The notes under the pieces were generated by a model. It worked only from the letters and a program-made list of their open reading frames with translations. It had not been told where the DNA came from and searched no databases. From Polytrichum commune (Eukaryota; Streptophyta; Polytrichopsida; Polytrichales; Polytrichaceae), in assembly GCA_950295325.1 (NCBI GenBank), contig OX485803.1:41309554-41369553 (forward strand): a stretch of 60,000 bases of DNA, written 5' to 3'. Positions 1-13,600 of the stretch are shown here, in pieces; the stretch's first letter is position 1; each line of letters starts with the position of its first letter. A program made the translations under genes and the position numbers.

Positions 1-3000
1 ACACAACCAGTTTCGTACAAGCCATTCGGGCACACCCACAGTGTTCACAAGCACGACGGATGACAATGTTGTGTTTGCAGAGATGAATTCAAGGATGGTG
101 TTGAGCTCAGGGAGTGTTTTTGCGAGTCGCTGTACCTTCACTTCCCGAAAACAGTAATCATACCGTTGGAGAGATCGTGGATGGGACATCACCCAGAGCA
201 TTGAATGGTTTCCTTCGTTCATCGTAATCAATCTCGAGTCTGGACCTGACGATTTTTGGTAATTGACGCCGGATTCCCTGTGGGAAACACTGAGTGCGAC
301 CTCACCACCAAAATTTGTGTATAAGTTGAAGTACCCTTGCGTGTGGACGAATTTGATGAACCATGGCGTCCAGATCTTGTCACCAAGTTTCTTGTACCAG
401 GAATTTGTTTTCATTCCTTGCAAGAAGGGTTTTTCACCTTTCCACCTTCGTGCATCATACCAGAGGCGGAACTCCTTCCATTGCTTTGGAAACAGCAATT
501 GGCCCCACGTTCCGACAAGCGGATACATGAACAAGTTCTTTGTGCTGTTCACCTTCAAATTTAAACCATTTCTTCCCGGTACAAATCTCGGCCGTTGCAG
601 CGAAATGCCATACACCGATGGGTCGTAGTGCTCCGGGTTGTAATAGTATGTTGCAATCGCAGTGCGCAAGAAACGGTAGTAAAGGTTGGAGACCTCCATG
701 TCATCCTCGACTATGAACGCAAACTCGTCAAGGTTTGCAGGCCACCATGACTCCACCCACTGTGCTTGCAGACCGACATTTTGGCTCCGGTAGTGAATCT
801 CCTTCTTGCCGTGCACCCAGAAGAAAGCGTCAACAAACTCAAGGATTTTGTGTGCCTCCTCCAGCTGGGAATTGATTGACATCATCACTGATTCTGTTTT
901 CGGTCTGCTTCTTTTTGTTGTTGTTTTCCTAGGTCTCCTTGATGCATTGTGCTGCTCTTGTGCATCATCAACATCAAGTTCTCCTCCTGGTGTCTGTTTC
1001 CCTTCTTCATCTCCTCTTCCCATTTGCCTCCTTGCATAGTTCACATTTTCATCATGTACATCGGAGACAATATCACCCGAATATGGGGAGAGTGAAGATT
1101 CGCCAGTAATTGCACTCTCCGAGCTCTCATCTTCTGTAAGTCCCCTTGTAGCTGTGATTGATTCTTCTCTCTTTTTCACAACAGCCTTTTTGCTGAATGG
1201 GAAACTCCACAACAGGCTCCTCCGTTTCCGACTTTGTCTCTCTTCAAGAGTTTTTTCAACAACCTCTGGTTGTTCATTCATGGTTGGATTCTTGGCTCCT
1301 TCTGAAGAAGTATTGTTGTTTGCCCGGACACCACTGAAAGGATAATGGTCAACAAAAATCTGGATATGTACAGTGTCGCCCCCGTAGTCGGCCCTTGCTA
1401 ACGAGGTAAGGCATCTGACCAAAGAATCCAATCTGTTAAATGTGAGCACTTTGATCACCATCTGGAAATCCTTGGTGACGATGTTGGTTTCAACCGACTC
1501 CTTATACGGATCCTCTTCTTCCAGGTCCTCATTTGGCTGAAATATCCTCGCGTTCTCCTCAATCCTTGCACTCAACCACGTCCGGAAATAAATCTCTGAG
1601 CTGTTGCAATTGTTGGTGCAGAATTCAGACCTCCGCTGTGCTTCGCTTGCAGCTCGATCCTCGGGGCTAACCCTAACCCTGCTGCCATTCCAATTTGGAG
1701 TTGCCCTGTCTTTCTCAAGCTCGCTAACTCCTGCGTGACCCATGCTTTACCCCTCAGGCCTTTTGAGAGATAACATCCCCTGCTGGAAGATGGGAAATGT
1801 AATCCTTGAACAAAAAAGATACCTTTTATGCTATGAATGCAGTATTCGAAGCCAAACTCACAAGAATTTATTTCTCAACATCGTCAACCACATCTTTGAG
1901 CATAGAATGAGGTTAGAATCTTGCCACCGTAATCACGGTGAACACAAACAAACGACTGCATACGCACACAATTTGCAACTGTGAGGGTGGCAACCTGGCT
2001 CAGGGATGAGAACAAAAGTACATTGTGAAAATTAGAGTAATAATAGAGAGGCAACAGTGCAATTAAAACTATCTTCCATACCCCTCAGGCCCTTAAGGGT
2101 TAACATCCCTCCCCGCGCCTCAAGCGGAACATGGGAAATGCAATCTTTGAACAAAAAGGTACCGTTTATGCTATGAATGCCAAATCTTGCATAGCATAGT
2201 GTGGTGCAGCCAATCTTTCTCAACATCATCAAGCACATCTTTGATTTTACACTGAAGGTTGGAAACTCACGACCACAATCGTGGGAAATCTGAGTTTTAA
2301 GGTGAACACAAACAAAAATCCAGCACACCTGATTTGCAACTTGTGAGGGTGGCAGACTGGTTCAGGAATGCATAATTATTCCATTGCAAAGATTAGAGTT
2401 TTACAAGAGAGGCAAAACAGTGCAATTAATCATTGTCTCCTGTACCCCTCAGGCCTTTAAGGGTTGACATCCCCCCATGGTGAATGTAATCTTTGAACAA
2501 AAAAATACTATTTACGCTATGAATGCCAAATCCACAGCCAAACTCACAAGAAATTATTTTTTCTACACCATCAAACACATCTTTGATCATACAGTGGAAG
2601 GTAGGAACTCGCCACCGCAATCACAGTGAACCTGATTTCTATGGTGAACACAAAAAAAAAAACAGCATATCCACCCAATCTGCAACGGCGAGGGTGGCAA
2701 GCTGGTTCAGGGTGCAAAAAAATTCCATTGTGAAAATTAGAAACAAAACGATTGAATTACCAATGTCTTCGGTACTCAGCACAAGGCTTGGAGGAGGCTG
2801 ATGCACGGCAGCTGTGGTGACCATTGCTGCTGCAAGGGCATCGTTGTTGTTGCTGCTTGCAAAGTCGTCGTCATACGCAGGTGATGAATTCTCGTCTCTC
2901 AAAAAGCTGAGATTTCTCGCAAGCTGGTAGCCTAGGAAGATACAAATGGTGATGCCCACACTCAACCCCACCAGCTTCCGCAAGCTGACCTGCCTCCTGG

Positions 3001-3025
3001 GGCGTGAAGCTCCAGGGGCAGGCAT
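1..3025 (-). CDS. Type II membrane glycosyltransferase, plant GT-A-like family (partial, 2 exons)
   Basis: Exon 1 is 2761-3025 and exon 2 runs from 1730 past the left edge. Exon 1 starts at ATG 3025 (MPAPGASRPRR), followed by a hydrophobic anchor (LVGLSVGITICIFLGYQ) typical of a Golgi type II protein. It ends in codon phase 1 at a GTAATT donor; an acceptor before 1730 restores the frame. The luminal part has CTNNCNSSEIYF, then MVIKVLTFNRLDSL (a nucleotide-sugar-transferase-like start), YRSQNVGLQAQW and FIVEDDMEVS, whose acidic cluster is the likely metal/nucleotide-sugar site, then LVGTWGQLLFPKQW. These blocks match the plant family of unstudied 'transferring glycosyl groups' proteins; the substrate is unknown. 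A ~150-residue charged, low-complexity stretch (about 880-1330) separates the first strand from the VEDD block. The C-terminus is outside the window. Family assignment is from recall of conserved blocks. Confidence 0.8.
1731..2760 (-). repeat. Intron of the glycosyltransferase gene made of three tandem ~340 bp copies
   Basis: The word TACCCCTCAGG recurs at 1748, 2079 and 2443, with a relative (GGTACTCAGC) at about 2771 in exon 1, giving spacings of 331, 364 and roughly 325 bp. Each copy also carries GCTATGAATGC, CACATCTTTGA and a GAGGGTGGCA-type block in the same order. The copies are clearly diverged by substitutions and small indels, so the amplification is not recent. The unit includes sequence equivalent to the end of exon 1 and the donor site. 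Confidence 0.8.
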
Positions 3026-3189
3026 GGTCAAGAATTGCACACTTCTGTGTGCAATCTCACAACTGCCTCAGTATTTTAAACATCTCCTCCATGACCTAAA
3101 ATCCCAAGAAGCACAGTAATAACCCCAAAATAATATTAACTAAGAGCTGCCATGACTCGTAGCATTCTTAGGATTGTGTAAGAACACTC

Positions 3190-3985
3190 TCTTTCTATTC
3201 TAGCTTCAAGAAAAGATTTCAAGATCTCAAAGTCCTTGAGTGCATGCATAGTCAAGTGGCAAGCTCTCATAGTCGACACCTCATTGTTGCCTAACTTCGG
3301 ACACACAGCCTTCTTCCATCTAGCAAGATTCAAGAAGAGGTGCGTCCCCAATGGAATCATTCTTAGGTTATCCGGATAACCTAATTATTCCAATTGCATT
3401 GGATCCTAAATAAGCTACTTCAGACTGTTCGGTTAGTATTAGCATTGTGAGGGGTTTCCCCTTCTATTCTAGCTTCAAGTAAGAAATTCCAAGAATCAAG
3501 GTCCTTCTCTGCTTGCTCGCATGAATGCCAAGAATAGTCGAGTGGCAAGCTCTCATTAGTCAAGATGAAACCTATCTTCGGACATGAGACCTCTGCTTCT
3601 ACCATCTACCAAGATTCAATCGAAGGGCTGTACTCCAAAACGAAAAATGGAAAATTCTTAGGTTACACGGCCGAGAGACTACAACGCAAACTACTCAAAC
3701 AAATGTTATGATGCAACCGTCTGTGCACATCGCAACATACAACATCACATAGTGTTATTAAGCTTTGAGAGGACTATCCCTTTCTATTCTAGCTTCAAGG
3801 AGAAAATTCCAAGAATCAAAGTCTCCCTTTGTCTGCTTGCTTGCATGAATGCCCAGCTCTCACTAGTAGACGTTAATCCTACCTTTGGACATGATACCTT
3901 CCTCTACCATCTACCACATTCAACCGAAGGGCTGTACCTCCAAAATGGAAAATTCTTAGGTTATCCGGCCGAGAGACTACATAAA
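3190..3985. repeat. Three diverged ~300 bp tandem repeats upstream of the glycosyltransferase gene
   Basis: TTCTATTCTAGCTTCAAG occurs at about 3192, 3462 and 3781. Each is followed in the same order by a CCAAGAATCAAAGTC-like block, GCAAGCTCTCA (or a variant), a block ending in TACC-ATCTA and TTCTTAGGTTA. No coding potential was recognised. The array lies in the 5' flank of the minus-strand gene at 1-3025, so it may sit in its promoter or 5' UTR. Confidence 0.75.
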
Positions 3986-3999
3986 TTACACAACAAATG

Positions 4000-6900
4000 T
4001 AATGATGATGCAACCGTGTGAGCACAACACCATTAAGCGCTTCAAAAATCGACCGGATGGAGGTTGGGTACCACATCAGAAGACCGAAATCGCTGCGAAA
4101 TGCGAGGCGAGTAGCGGGAATCGGATGAAACCCAGGAAAACCCAGCATTGAAAGCGCCCATCTGACATTCCAGTGCGATCACATTCGATTCTTGCAAAGG
4201 CTGTGCGCCTGCAGCAGCATTATTGGAGTGAGCTCAAGAAAGACCTGAGTGCAGTAGTTGAAGTTGAGTAAAACCCTGGCACCTCAGTGAAACATTTTAA
4301 AGCAGTCGTTCGGATTGGATTCGTTTCATTTCAAGGGAGTAAGTAAATTGGGTACTATTTTTGTTGGAGGTCGCATGGCATGAGACGAGCAATCGCGACA
4401 ACTGGCCACAATTTCATCAATTCGCCATGGAAACGGCGCTTTTGGAGTCTTAAGTTACTGGAGGTAAGCTTACAGGTGCTTCCAGCCCCCATGGATGGAT
4501 GAGAAATTGGATGACTGCGTCAAAGATTTCATCCAACTGCCATTTGCCAAGAGAATTTCATACAATTGGGGATATTTTCGTACAAATAGGCGGGCATGTG
4601 GGTGTTATTTGGTTCATGTCCTCCAATTTTCTACTGATTAGATTTACACAACAAAGCTCATGTTCCATTAGCAAATCTACGATGAAACACATGCAAAAAT
4701 CGGATTGAAAATCGGAAAACCCCTTCTTTAGTTATGGTTATAATAACTGCAAGTTTGTTGATTTCTTAACTACTAGATATATAGGTCCTCCCAATTGTGT
4801 TCACTATTGATTGCAGAGTAGTCATTAATATTTCAAGACACAGTCCAATCTCTTATAAACATGTGTCTTTATGATGCTTGCTTTTTGATCCTCACCGAAC
4901 GACATACCAATCAAATATAGCCTGGGATCTGATTAAGGAAACAAGCCATTAGGATCCATCTATCTTACACCTAAACCCCCTAAGGTAGGCACATCTAAGT
5001 CAAACATAGCATTAATCTAGACACCTACATTTGCGTGGTATGGCCACCAAAAAGGCCATTAATCTAAGAATGGCCACCAAAAAGACAAGTGTTCAAAACA
5101 AATTATACTTTACATGCTCAAGATATGGTGACCATGCTAGGCTCAATAGTCAACATGATTGGGGGACCTATATGATCATTTAATGAGCATGAGACTATTA
5201 AATTTGATAACGATTGAAATATTTATATGAACTCCAGATCTTACAAGGCAAATGGCTACGGGCATGATTTGAATGTACAATCAGGGAAGGGGTGTGCCAC
5301 CTATTGCCCGTTGCAAAAAAACAACGGATGAATTGTGGATGAAACCAACATAGAGCTCCCGCTGTAAAATCTAAGTTTTGTGCCTCCAAACTTGGTGCGG
5401 CAAACCAAAATTACGAAGAGAATACATACAAACAACCTTAGATAGATGAAGGAGGGCATCAAACACAAGATGGCAAAGTAAAGAGCTTTACCTAGTGAGG
5501 AATCTCAACTTCTTACTTGAATCCCCTTCAATGGCCAACCTCAAGAACCAAATTTATCTATTTTTCTATTGAGGAGAGAGCACAAGGGGCACGATGCGTT
5601 CCATATGCCATTCATGTCGTTTACATCCTTGTTCTCCTTTGGAATGCAATATGCCTACCTTCTTGAATGCAATGATCAAGGTTTCATTAGCACTGTCTCA
5701 AGGAATATTTGATCCCCAAGCCTTGTTCACATTTGGGGTTGGGCAGTGAGCAGGGGAGCACGTACTCCTTCCTGAAATGCAACATAGTGTTGAGGACATA
5801 CCAACTCACCTGGGCACATTGGGCCCACTTGTCATGGTGCATAGATTAGGGACCAAACATGCGCTAGGTAGGTTGCAAACACTTCCTTCATGGAGCCCCA
5901 ACACCATGTTACAAATGAACCTAGGAAGATCACTAAAGAACTTTTGCACATATGAAGACATTTGAAATTTGCACACAAGGAGACCCATTAAATTCTTCCG
6001 AGCCCTTCAAGTGCATCACCATCACATTGAAGGTCTGCTCTCCCCATGTCTAGTGTCATTTCATAGTCTTTTTCGTTGTTTGCATGTTTATCTCCTCTTT
6101 CTAAGGAGCTTGGAATTTTTTGAGGCTAGAGTGGTGCACTCAACTTTGCTCAACGATTTCTTGAGGCCAATATCAACCTGATGAGTTTTTGCGATCATTG
6201 TTGCACTCACTGTGGCCCAAATCATTAGGACTAGCTAGTCCCCATGCTCCCAATCAATTTTCTTCAAAGTATTGGTTTTTCCAAAGTTGCGAAGCAAGCA
6301 AATTGTGTCATCACCTCAAGCAAGAATGATCGAGGAGGAGGCTTATAGCCTCTTCCCGAAATGCCACCCTCTGGGGCGGCCACGTCACCTCAATTTTTTT
6401 TTCAATCTCAATGTTCTCGAGCCTCTAGTTTTGAATCTGTGATGAGAATGTTAAAAACAAACATGAAGAACATTTGATTAAGATCATAAGTCCACTTATT
6501 GTTAGTTCCTTTTTAATACCACAAAAACCAATCTCCATGTTTGATGGATGGTTCATCAAGTCAATTGGATCTCTATACACCACCCAACGATTACCAAATT
6601 TCTATGCATCTTATAAACCCTCCCAACACACCACACCTTAATTGAAGTTTTTTTTAAATTTTTTTTTTTTACAATTCTATCTTCAAGTGTGTTCTAAAAA
6701 CACACTCCACAATCACATGAAGATTTGACATAATACCATGATTTGCGGTGGGAAGGAGTTTAGGCTTCATATGTAATAAGCTAGCCTTAATTTGAATCAA
6801 TCGATCTTTAGATAAAGTTAGGTTGCCATTCAATAGACTAACATGTGTACTTTTGAATACTCTAGACTCCTCTACCTATACATAAGCCATAATGGACTTA

Positions 6901-7970
6901 GCAATAGATTGAGAGGGCATTTCAACATTTTTAGGTTCATCAATTAGAACATCCAAGACATGTCAAAGCTCACTTTGCAACTCCCCATCTTCATGTAAAT
7001 CATTCTCAGGCTATGGCTGCACCAATTTTGTCTTTATGACAACATCCTTGCACGTGTCTGAATCGTCTTCTCCAACACTACAATTTTCCTTGTCACCACC
7101 TTGTGCACTAGAATCATCAATGAATGTGTGATCATATTCACACTCATCCTCCCTGTTACTTCCAAATAATTTTCATGTGATTGCAACTTGGAATTTGGAA
7201 TGTGATCAAATCTTAGTATACAATTCAAATGAAAATGTATGCAAAAAAATGATATGAAATGGTGATATTGACGTGGCTTGGATTTTAACACCTGATAATG
7301 CTCCTACTTCAAATCAACCTAGACAAGAAGGGCCTCCCCAAGTTTCTCTTCATGCTCGTGAAAGGTTTACGCAAAAGATTTTGTGCTGCCAGCATTTTGC
7401 AAAAGCAAAAAGCCATTAAAAGACAGACGGATTCAATACACATGATGGCATTTTGTATACAAAAATCTTGCATTATGGGATCCTTTGATGGAATTATCAC
7501 CAAAGTATAATCGTCTATGACGAGGTCTTTGTGCGGTTTATTGCCATGCGTTGCTATCTCAAAGAGCCATTCAAAGACTTGGAAAACCTTAAATTCAAGG
7601 AGTTGATTTTAAGAGCTTGGCAAGCTGGTTCACGGATGCAAACTCCCATTGACAGAATTAGAGGCAACAGTGCAATTACCACAACTCTCTTCCGTTCACT
7701 TTTGGAAAAAGGACCTTCTCAGTATGTGAAATATCACGACGTGAATACAATTTCCAGTCGACTCGTTCTACTTTACCGATGCAATAAGATAACTCTTCAA
7801 TATGTATGCTGTGCTGATGCTATCAAAAGTTGTCAACAGCGTCTAGTGCCTGCCGGATGCGTATTAGCAACTATGGTACAGATGGGGACCAAGGTACAAG
7901 ATGGAGTTGTAATAACTATGAATGGTTTGCAGTGACTCAGGGTTTTGGAACTGTACAGTACATCAGCTTT
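4000..7970. other. Intergenic region, no gene recognised
   Basis: AT-rich sequence between the glycosyltransferase gene and the 3' end of NPC1. Only short open frames without recognisable domains are present. A poly-T tract lies near 6650-6672. A ~70 bp segment at about 7619-7690 resembles the repeat unit of the glycosyltransferase intron. The right end probably holds the NPC1 3' UTR; no polyadenylation signal was assigned. Confidence 0.6.
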
Positions 7971-10666
7971 TTATGCTGCTTCAGAGGGCGCCGAGCTTTG
8001 AGGCTCGATGTAGATATCCTTCACTATGGCCTCGCCGTTGAAGTGGTAGTCGTGCTTTTGGTTTGGATAGTAAACTGCTTCTCCGTCAACTGTGTATGAG
8101 AATATCGCCAGAGATCGAGGACCGGCTACTGTCAACAACACCTGTTCCATTCAATTGCGAGCACAAATGTTAGGTGGTGGAGAAGATGATGGTATATATA
8201 CATAACACAGCTAAAGTCAGCTATCTAGATGTACCAAGGGCAATAATAGCTTGCAGGTGAAGAAGAGGCTTTTCATTCATGCTTGCTCATACAGGAGCCG
8301 GCATTTATATCTATCTATTAAATGTACTACATTGACATGTGCAATTATGTTGCCCCACACTGATATATTGACATTCCACAATATTTTAAATATTTACTTC
8401 TAGTGTGCCGAAATTCAGTATTTTGTTTCATGATAGTTGCATATACGGATGAATAAAGTTATAAGTTTCTGCAATCTAGCGGTTTAGACCCAAGTATAAT
8501 TTGCATGGGTAGATAGGAAACCCCATTCACAAAGGCAACCTATTTGCACAGATCAGTGTAGATTATCCTTGGAGGCTTGTTTTGGAGTCACGAATGAGAG
8601 TGCAACAAGCAACCACATCCTGCAATTCATAGTGCCTACCAAGGTTGAATACTTACTGGTAGAAATACAAGGCCATGAAGTGCACCAAGCACCACGAGGC
8701 CCAGGTACATGCTGAAATAATACACCTGTTTTCATACAACCATCAAATCATAGTTAACCACAAATTTGATCCCAAATGTTGACACATAAGGCCGCATTAT
8801 TATTTATTTACTCTACTAACGAAACAAGTTCAGTGGCTTGCCAGCTGTCGCAAGCTAGCCCAACATCGAAGGTGATGTCACAATGATAAGATTGCATTAT
8901 CATCTTACTAATCCCCTCTTAAAGAGTGTCATAATTTGAAGAACTTTATGTTTACACTGTAAATGAACAAATCATTGGCAAGAGTCCAGGAAACCTTCTA
9001 TTTGAATTAAGAGAAGAGATGTGTTGAAGGCTTCAAAAGATGTGTATGAATGTGAGACGTTTTAATGCGATGACAGACAAGTATAGGATGATGTAGCTAT
9101 CTAAGGAATACTGCAAGTGTCCAAAAGACCAACCTGAAAAATTTGAGTCCATGAGAAGGCGAGAACCGAGACGCCAAAGAGATTAGCCAAGACGATTCCA
9201 CTGCCGAGGCACCACATACAAGTAAAGGGATTTTTAGATACCAAGCTGTTAATAATTCAGCAGTTATGAGGATAGAACACGTACCAAAGTGACATATTAA
9301 CATTATTATTGTGATCAATTTGAAGTCTTTCAAATCACCTGGCATTGGCGAGATAAAAAGGCAATTTGGAAGAATAAGGAGCTTGAAACAAAAGTAGCTG
9401 ACCGAGTGCCTGACCAAGCTGTCCAAAAACATCTTTCGGCTTGGTTTGGTAACAGATCGATGATGCTCACCTGAGGACAGAGGGGCCCATCACAATGAGG
9501 GCCTTGCTAGCTCTCTCACTTCTTCGTCCTGTGCGCATCTGCACAGATGGAAATTTGAAGCTCAAAAGTTGCTTGAATTAAAGAAAATATGCATAAGATG
9601 AAATTGCTAAGCTCAGTTCAAAACTTTCTATGATACGATTTTCAGGTTCATTGATGATTGGAAGATATGTAATTTTGACCCAGTTACACTATGATCTTCT
9701 GGCAGTTGCTTGAAAGGCTTCTTGGCTTTGGGACAACGAGAAGTAAAAAGAGGAATGAGTCACATGCATAGCTTCAAAGATCAGGACAGAATTCAATCTA
9801 TACACAAATCATGGAGTTCCAATAGGATTCAGATAATACGTACTGTGAAAGCGTGGGTTATGTGGGCACAAAATTCAACCGAGATGCCGATTGCCACGAC
9901 CAGATTGACAAGGGACAGAGCATTCAATTGTATCTTCCATAATACCATGAGACCCTGCAGTTCACAACCTCTGGAGTCAACCTCTGGCAGAAGCGAATGC
10001 ACACCTTCTACCATCACCATATGCTAACATTGAGGCTCCCTAGGTCTCATAGATATACACTCTTTGTGGTAAATAATGTGGGCCACACTATTGAGCTTAT
10101 TTTCACACTAAAAACATTGGGGATAATAACGTGGGTGCACATTACCAACCCACAATCTTTAATGTCAGAGGTTCATGTTGTAAGTTACAAAATTAGTACT
10201 GGATTGAAATTAGTGTGCATTTGAAAGACTTCCAACCTAGGGAAGGAGGTGGCTATATCATGGGGGCATGACAAAAGTAACTAGCGTTGCACACTATTTT
10301 CATGCGTGATAGTGTACAATGTGGGCTAACACTATAAGGGCTGCCCAGGGGAAGTCACTATACATCTGCCTACACTACTTGCCATATGTAAACCAGTGTA
10401 GCAAGATCTTGCAATGGTCAAGAGTCCTTACCAAAAGGTCCACAACAATCATGGAGATCACAATCACATTGACAGTTGATGCCCAAATGCTGCAGTTCAC
10501 CCATACCAAACTCGTCAGAAAAAGAAAGACTATCAAGGCGAAAGTCAAACTCCACAATCTAAGTGTATTTCAGCCAATTCCTGGAAGAAAGTGAGGTGAC
10601 TTGGGAACCAAGCAAAAATAGGGAATTACCTGGTAGTTGTCATAAGACACACCATAAATACAGCTC
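7971..10666 (-). CDS. NPC1: NPC1 exons 33-39: C-terminal transmembrane bundle and tail
   Basis: Exons: 10630-10666, 10432-10489, 9844-9954, 9471-9538, 9134-9200, 8657-8725, 7971-8141. They encode the second transmembrane bundle: [88 protein letters not shown]. The last exon starts [10 protein letters not shown] where NPC1 usually has VLLS..GP, then continues for about 46 hydrophilic residues ([19 protein letters not shown]) to TAA. I do not recognise this tail. Confidence 0.9.
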
Positions 10667-13600
10667 CTGCACAAGGCAAGAAATAAACACCTGATGTTAC
10701 TTCTCTGTTTATATTCTCATCAATGCCTATTCAGATTAGGTTTTTAAGCCATTGCCTTCATTTGGAGGTACAACATAGCAAGAATTACAACAGCACTATC
10801 GGAGTACCTGCTTGAGGTTCAATAAACACGTGGTTTGAAAAGATCAGCCAACGATCATATTCACATATTTAGGACACTTCGGGGCAGAGAGTTAAAAATA
10901 TCAACACTCACCTAGAGCAAGACCTATGCTAATAGCTGCTGTCTCGATGAACTCCAGATAGTGATCGAAGAAGATGTAAAATGGAGAGTATGGAAAAACT
11001 GTGATCTGTTCATGAGCCATGCACAATCGAATGAAAACATTAATCCTAAGTGTCTCTAGTTTTGAACAAGGTTTCAGGACTTTACAAACTCATTTACAGT
11101 AGAGAATCATAATGTAGAATTCACAGGGATATCTAAAGCTTCCTCAGGTTCTTTCATATGCCCAGCTACACATTAACTGCTAAGGAAAAATAATTAAATA
11201 AATATAAACAATGAACTTATCACAGATTTAGACGTAGGAGTGATACCAGAAGCACTTACATTCAATTTGTCAGAAATGTTGGATGTAAAATCCCTAGCTG
11301 CTCTAAGTGCCTCAATGAAGTCATCCTGCAAAGTGCAGATCCACATAAGTTAGGGGGAGCTGAATCGTTAAGGCATGTCTACTATCAGTCATAAAGATTC
11401 TGCTGTTTAGATGGCTGAACATATATTTGCATGATTAGGTTTATATTCAAGAACTAAACAACAACTTGTATTTTTATATCTACCTGAGTGTTGAGAGCTG
11501 TATGATGCGAATGGAACTCTGACGCCTTGATAACTCCATCCTCATATCCTGCAACAGCATCAGCAAACCTCCATTACAAACTGTCATCAAATCTGTAAAT
11601 AATTATTTGCACTCTGACGAAAATTATCATGTCTTTGCATCTGGTCACACAATGCTTTAATAGCTTACAGATATGTTTATCTTTCAGCCTGGTGGAAATT
11701 GACATTCTACTGCAATCTCATGTTTTAGGTAGACTTCATTGTGACTAGAAAAAGCATTAGTAGAACAACTCGATGCTGATACCCTGGATGTTAAACTCCT
11801 ATCAAAATATCAAACAAGTATGCTTGGTGTTTTTTTGCATATTGCAAGCTCTCATATCCAATTTGGGAAGCGAAATCGTAAAGACGTACCATTGAGGTCA
11901 AGACTGTTCAAATAAGCACCATACCCACCCTTCGTACAATCAGCAGTAGGTGTAGCTTTGAGAAACCAAGGCAACTTGTCATGAAACTGATTTGTTGATG
12001 GACGGCCCTGGAGTAGGTCCCCTCGAAACAGACACTGCACCAAATTCCAAACGAAATAGGTCATAAGACCAGACATCTCCCACTCGGAAAAAGCAATTAA
12101 ATCCCCCACTTTATTATGATAAAATGAACACAAATGATGGTAGTAGGTTTTTTACATATGACAATGCACAAACCAGAACCACAACAAGAAATCTTTTGTA
12201 TGAGGAGGAGGTTACCGCAGTACAATCGTTGCAAGTAGAGTTCAATGCGCACGAGCCATCTCCTCCCAGACAACAAGAAGGCTATTTATTGATCATGCAT
12301 GAAACCACAAAAGACACCATTTAGTTCTTGATTACAAATGTATGTTGGCACAACCTTCATGTCAAGGTACTCTAAATGCTCCAAGTGCACCCTATACTTG
12401 TTTTCCACGTTAAGGACCTTTACCTTGTCATTTGAAGAACAATAGCTTCCATCAGGGAACTTCTGACAACAGCCATAAGAATCTGGAGAAAGCCAAACAA
12501 GAAAATCATCCAACCACGATGATGCCGGTCTTGCAATGTAACTTGTTTCTGGTGTAAGTGCTGCTTTTGAAACCTGTGACAAACACCCATAATCAGACAT
12601 CGTAAGTCTCTATACACTGAAACACATCTTTAAAGAGTTGAATAATTTGATACAATGATATGATTTTTCTATGTTATAGATTGAGGGATGCTGCAAATTA
12701 CCTCGTTCAGGAGAGAGTTGGAATTACATTCGTTGACAGAGCACAAGAGGTCCGTTTCATTGCTGCCAATACTGCAAATGCATAAATTGTCAAGTCTGCT
12801 GTCAACATCTATGTTGTGAGTGACAATTCTTTGAAAGTCGCTCCATTTTGATACATATAATCAAGATGAGCAGTAAATTAGCAACAAAAACAAAGTAAAG
12901 CAATACATTATACCTGTAGTTGTAATCCTTGACAATGAAGTACACAGGAGGGCCTACTCGGACGTGTGCAGTGACATTGTCTATGTAATCCTGCACAATG
13001 TAGTAGCAGTTAGACATTATTAATTCAAGTTTCACATTCTACCATACTCATGCCCGATTCTTTCAATTAGATTATGGATATATTTTGTGCATCATGATGA
13101 CAACAAGTAAATGTCTTCTTTCATGGGAATTTTTCCTCTTGTGTCCCAAATCTTCAACTTCGACAAGTGGTGACAATATGGATACTCAATTTAATAGGGT
13201 GGTGAAATGAAGTACAAACCTGAAGATATGAATCGCGGGGCATTACCACCTTCTGATCTAAACCGATTGAAAGACTTGGCAGCAACGCCTACAATATTGT
13301 ATGGTCGGTAAGATACATGGAGCCGATCATATTGAAAATGCTTATAGAAACCCCAATTTTGTTCCATAATCTTTTATGTTTTTGCGAAAATGGAAAGTGA
13401 GAATCTCTTAATACAGTCACCATATGTCACCATGTTGGGGCAGCCAGAGGCCAGAGATCATTACTGTAAAGGATGCATTGAAACGGGTGTTGAACTCAGA
13501 CATTCTCCTTGTCATTTAAATATAGGTGCGCTCATTGACAAACAAATGTCATACGCTAAGAGAGGAGGAAAACTCACTATGCTGGTGAAAAACATTCCCA

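Noticed and set aside
1668-1682. Telomere-like CTAACCCTAACCCT
   Set aside because: Only two units, inside the glycosyltransferase exon where it is read as RVRVS; chance occurrence.
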